Source: Gymnorhina tibicen
Lineage: Eukaryota > Chordata > Aves > Passeriformes > Artamidae
Length of the DNA stretch: 64,000 bases
Assembly (NCBI GenBank): GCA_013399875.1
Contig: VXAZ01009370.1
Coordinates: 1,763,421-1,827,420, forward strand
Direction of reading: 5' to 3'
Positions 59,901 through 64,000 of the stretch are shown piece by piece; position 1 is the stretch's first letter; each line of letters begins with the position of its first letter. The notes under the pieces were generated by a model. It was given only the letters and a program-made list of their open reading frames with translations, did no database searches and had not been told where the DNA came from. The position numbers and the translations under genes were made by a program.

Positions 59901-62183
59901 AGAAGGCTGCTGTGATGTGATCCAGGATGGAGCAGCTGCAAACAGCAGCCCAGGTTTAACTGAAGGATGCAGGTCTGCATGTCAGGTCACCTCGGGTGCA
60001 GATTTCCTACCTGCCCTTAAAGGTTCTGCAAAGGGCACACGTGCACAGGGAGAGCAGGATCTTACCGTGTCATCCCAAGTCAGGGCTGACTTGTGTGTGT
60101 GGATGAGATATTCCTGGTTTGACTTTCGTAGCTAAATCCAATAGCTGCAGTTCTCTATGCTAGCTCAATATTGGAGAGTTTACATTTTCTGAAATTTTGA
60201 TTTAGGCACAGAAGGCATCAAGAAAGAGCAAATACACTGTGTGCTTTAATTTATTCTCAGTTTGTTACCAGAGGGAGAAGAAATCTCACAGTTAGACTGT
60301 ATTAATCTGTCTTCCTACAATGCCATTAGTAAAATGCCATTTTGATTTGAACCTACTGTGACCTACTTGAGGGGAAAAACTCCCATGCTGCATACACTAT
60401 ACATCAGTGTGTACACATATATAAATCAGAGAACTTTCCATTAGCTGTTAAACTGCATAATGGTGTTTATATACGAGCATGGCTTAATTAGCTACATAAT
60501 GAAAAGTGCAATGAAAATGCAAAAGGGTTTGGAAGGGCTGAGCTGCAAGAGGAAACCGGATCTTGACACGTCTTGGGAATACTGAAGTTTGTACAATAAG
60601 GTCAAAGTCTCACCTCCCATCGATAAACAGAGCATTACATAAATAAATATTGTGTGTGGGGTCCTTATCCGACAGACTCCTAAGCTCGCTGAAGAAGACA
60701 AGGCTGATGGATTGTTCCCCGAGCAGCAGCAGTGCTCTGCAGAGACGTGGTTCACATCTGCAGCTCAGCTTGCATTGCAAAAAACAGCTACCACCCTTTT
60801 TAAGTCACTGTGGTGGAAGAATGTTTTCACAGAAACACGTTTGTGTGTTGGGGAAGCTGCCCCGCGATACGAAATGTCAACTGTGACAAGCACGAGGGAA
60901 AACAACATCTTTTAGTCCAAACTAGCAGGTTTGGGTGCTGAAAGTGAATGGAGCAGATTCCTTACGAGGGGAGATCCTGCCTAAGGCTGCAGCTCCTGGA
61001 GGAGGTTATGCAGCTCAGGGACTAGTCCAGCAAAGGTAGGGTGGTTTGCCTGACAATGACCTTATCAATGTCCATGCCAGCTTTCCGAGATCCTGATGGG
61101 CAACTCAGTGAGCTCTGCTGAGTTACTTTAAAAAGCAAACAAATAAAATAAACCTACAAAAAAGACCAAACAAATATGTACCGATAAAGGCACAGCAGCC
61201 CCATTTAATGCTGTTCCCTACTTATGCCAGATGCTAATTTGGAGTTGGCCCCCATCACATAGTTGGGATCCAGCTTTGCACTTTACCAAAACACAAAAGG
61301 CCAAATTCCAACCCAGGATTTTGTTCTGGCCTACCCTAATGGCAACAAAAAGCTGCACAGTTGAGATCTGGATCAGATTCAAAGCTTACCCAAAATGCAT
61401 CTCTGTTCACATCCTGATTTTTGAATCCAGCTCATCTCTAATTATAATTATCACACAGAATGTCAGATCTCAGGTTATGCTCTTTAAATTTCTCCCTATA
61501 AACAATTAATTAGCTCGCTGCAGCCTTTACATAAATAGCTTGTACATATAAATTATTCTCATCCTCTCAGACAAACAAAACCCCAGCTCTGTTTTTTGTC
61601 TTCTGATTTTCCCTAGTGGTCTGCAGCTGTCAGGCGGCCAGACACACATGTGTGCTCTTCATATTTGGAGATAAAAATAAGATGACGGGGCTAACTGACA
61701 AAGTTTTTTGGATTGAGTTAGTGTTTGAGAATTCAGGTTTTCCCCAGAAAATGTCTGAAAGCAGCATTTCTACCACCTTAACTCCGGCGGAGAGCTGCCT
61801 CCCGCACCAGCTGAAATGTTGTTCACCAAACAGCATGGATCCCAGGGCTTGAGGCATCCTGCTATTATGGGACAGGATACATATGGCTGCCCAAATTAAT
61901 TTGCTGACAGTTCTTCCAGACTCATAACTACAGGTGCTGACAGGCAAGATCAGGCCACAGCTTCAGCTGCGCCACCAGCGAGCCACCTCTTCTCTCCAGA
62001 CGTGTTTTTTGCTTCCCCACACAAGGTTTTCACCTCCACGCTGGAGATGCCCAGAGAAAGCGTGCAGCCAGTCCTCTGCCACGCCAGGGCACATTCCTGG
62101 GACTTGGCTTCACTTACAGGTGAACTGGATTTACACAAAACATCCTTGGCCACGTGCCGATGAGAGGTAGGCTGCGCATGTAC
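56919..62183. other. Non-coding DNA
   Basis: GC-rich purine-biased sequence at 57600-57720, then long AT-rich stretches (57780-59700 and 60140-60660). A (TTA)4 run lies at 58236-58248 and A-rich sequence at 58089-58115. No gene or known element seen. A weak donor CAG|GTAACT at about 59748 follows a short ATG frame that I do not call. Confidence 0.45.
58236..58248. repeat. (TTA)4 simple repeat
   Basis: Four TTA units after a T7 run. Confidence 0.75.
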
Positions 62184-62218
62184 ATATATATATATAAAAT
62201 ATATATATATATATATAT
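62184..62218. repeat. (TA)n microsatellite, interrupted
   Basis: Alternating A and T over about 35 bases with one AAAA interruption near 62196. Self-complementary and probably length-variable. Confidence 0.9.
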
Positions 62219-64000
62219 CTCAATCTGACCAATAATTGCAACATGAACATACAGCAAAGCAAACCTCTATGTGACTAGACCAGAGGCAGCTACCAGAGCC
62301 GTCCCTCTCAGCCTGTGTGCACCCCACTGTGAAATGTGCACACTGAGCATCTTTGTCTCATGCCTGTGTTGAGACCGAGTAAGGAATATTGGTAAAGCAC
62401 TTTGGAAGACTGTCAACCCGTGCAGCCAAGCGTTATGCTCATTTTGAAGCACTAATCTATATGTTTTTCCCCACATACAGTCTAGCATACAATTGTCATT
62501 GCACCCAGCCAGAGAGAAGAAACTGGGATTATTGGGTATTTTCATGTTTCACCACATAATGCTGCTATCAGAGTGGGAACAGCAAGACACTGATTGTCCT
62601 TGTTTTGTGGCCTTGAAGTTCAGGTAGGCATCACTCCAGTTGCCTTCCTCAGACCCAGCCCAGGATGAGAAGAGCTTCCCTAAGCTTGCTGTGATTGTTC
62701 CACCCCCATCAGCCCAGCGAAATGCCCACCAGCACACCACACATCTCCAAGGTCCACAACCCCACCTGCTTATTGCTGCTTTTCAGAAAAACCGCCCTGA
62801 AGCCCAAGTGTGTGAGCAAACCTCTTTATCAGCAGTGCTTTAAACAGCCCCTTCGTGCTTGTGTGGCTGTCCAGCAACACGCTTGGGGGGCCTGAATTCT
62901 GCTTCTGGCATGATTTTTCAGGGGTCCTTGGGCAAGTCCGTTTTACCTTGTTTTGAATTTTACTGAGGACAACTGTGTCACGAGGAACAAGCAAGTATCT
63001 TTTAGCATCCAGGTTTGAAAATGGAAACAAGGATGGGGTAGTTACTGATATTGGTGTCTTACTTTTATGTATCTGCATTATGTTTCAATCAGCTTTCCTC
63101 GTTTCACACATTACTGTTCATTTCCCTCACATAAGATGTCCCTGACACACAAGTTTTCCTTCTGCTTTGTCAAATTAGTTACCTTTTGACATTTTACATT
63201 TTCATATTTCATGAAGTAATCTCTGAGAACTAAAAAATTGTCATTATTCTGGAGATGAAAAGCTACCTTCTGGTTTTCTATTTCGAATCGCTCAATAATA
63301 TGAAATGCCAACTTGCCTTGTTGACTCTTAGTCCCTTTTTCTTCAGTTATTTAAGTGGTTTAAAGACTCATGCCATAAAGTCACAAAGTCCATTATTCTT
63401 CATTTATCTACGCTAAACTGTTTTAGTCAACAACTGACCTTGATTCATTTTAAGTATCATTTTATCTGGTTACATTTGCTCTTGAAATTTATTGCTCTTC
63501 TCTCATCTAGGCTTTGACCAATACTAATCTACTCTGTTTTTCATTTTCTAGGCATCCCACAGAGTTCAGAACATTATTGATATTCAGGATTCATCTGTTC
63601 TAATTTGAGTTTCTCCTAACTATGACTGCAGACAAAGGCAACTTCATTGTAGAAAACCACTAACTGGAAATAGAAAAGTACTACTTTGTTAGATTGTATT
63701 AAAAATTCCTCTCCCTCTCTCCCCAAAGCCAAGCTGAACTGTTCTGTATGTTGGATACACCCCAGACTAAGACCTGGGCGTGTTTGAGCCTCACCAACAA
63801 AAGCCCAAATCCCAAGCAGAGACAGAAAAGCCATAATTAGCAGCTGTTGAGCTCGCACCAGTTGGTAACTGGGATAAACCACGTCATGCCCAGGCAGGGT
63901 TTGTCTGTCAGTGCAGCCACCAAGATCTCAACTAAACAAGAACAAGTTTGGGGTTTTTTTCCCCCAAACAGCAACCAGGAATACGCAGTGGAGAATCATT
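62219..64000. other. Non-coding DNA to the window end
   Basis: No gene seen. A CTTGGGCAAGTCC phrase at about 62927 recalls a phrase in MIR SINEs, but the surroundings do not fit. AT-rich at 63080-63720. The last 200 bases are ordinary. Confidence 0.45.

Noticed and set aside
62900..63010. Possible MIR SINE (CTTGGGCAAGTCC phrase)
   Set aside because: Only one short phrase fits. The flanking order of MIR motifs is absent.
1..64000. CRISPR arrays, operons, prophage, tRNA or rRNA genes
   Set aside because: None of the spacing, repeat or secondary-structure signatures were found. The sequence is vertebrate nuclear in character.

Overview
The window reads as non-coding DNA from a bird nuclear genome, either intergenic or inside a long intron. 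There is no operon-like packing, no recognisable protein domain, no rRNA or tRNA, and no gene I can name. The avian call rests on three things: very low interspersed-repeat content, one fragment that looks like a chicken-repeat-1 (CR1) LINE 3' region at about 20935-21035, and the absence of any recognisable Alu, L1 or mammalian B-type repeat. The species is not determinable from the sequence.

The base composition is a mosaic. AT-rich stretches with dense TAATT/ATTA cores and POU octamers look like vertebrate conserved non-coding elements; the clearest are 6061-6500, 7881-8220, 12005-12215 and 51960-52430. They alternate with short GC-rich patches. Four of these keep many CpG dinucleotides (1135-1570, 13860-14110, 38640-38885 and 52840-53170) and are candidate CpG islands or unmethylated regulatory elements. 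Simple repeats are scattered throughout: homopolymers up to T30, (CA)7, (CT)9, (GTTT)8, (TA)n, purine tracts, and one five-copy 40-bp GC-rich minisatellite at 49737-49936.

The best hints of transcription are four unproven signals. (1) On + at 3769-3900: a TATA box astride a perfect 12-bp inverted repeat, an initiator-like CA at 30-31 bp, a CpG-dense leader, an ATG and a strong splice donor. (2) On + at 56025-56918: an 894-nt stop-free frame containing a splice-bounded 280-bp segment. (3) On + at 29510-29786: an ATG-initiated open segment ending at a strong donor. (4) On - at 14005-14074: a 70-bp segment with excellent acceptor and donor, inside a CpG-rich patch. Their reading phases do not chain into one obvious gene, so each is listed only as a candidate exon.

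Two single-base Ns (34918 and 47181) each sit between two copies of the same short sequence. This signature suggests unmerged contig ends or a broken tandem repeat, so local coordinates around them may be inflated.
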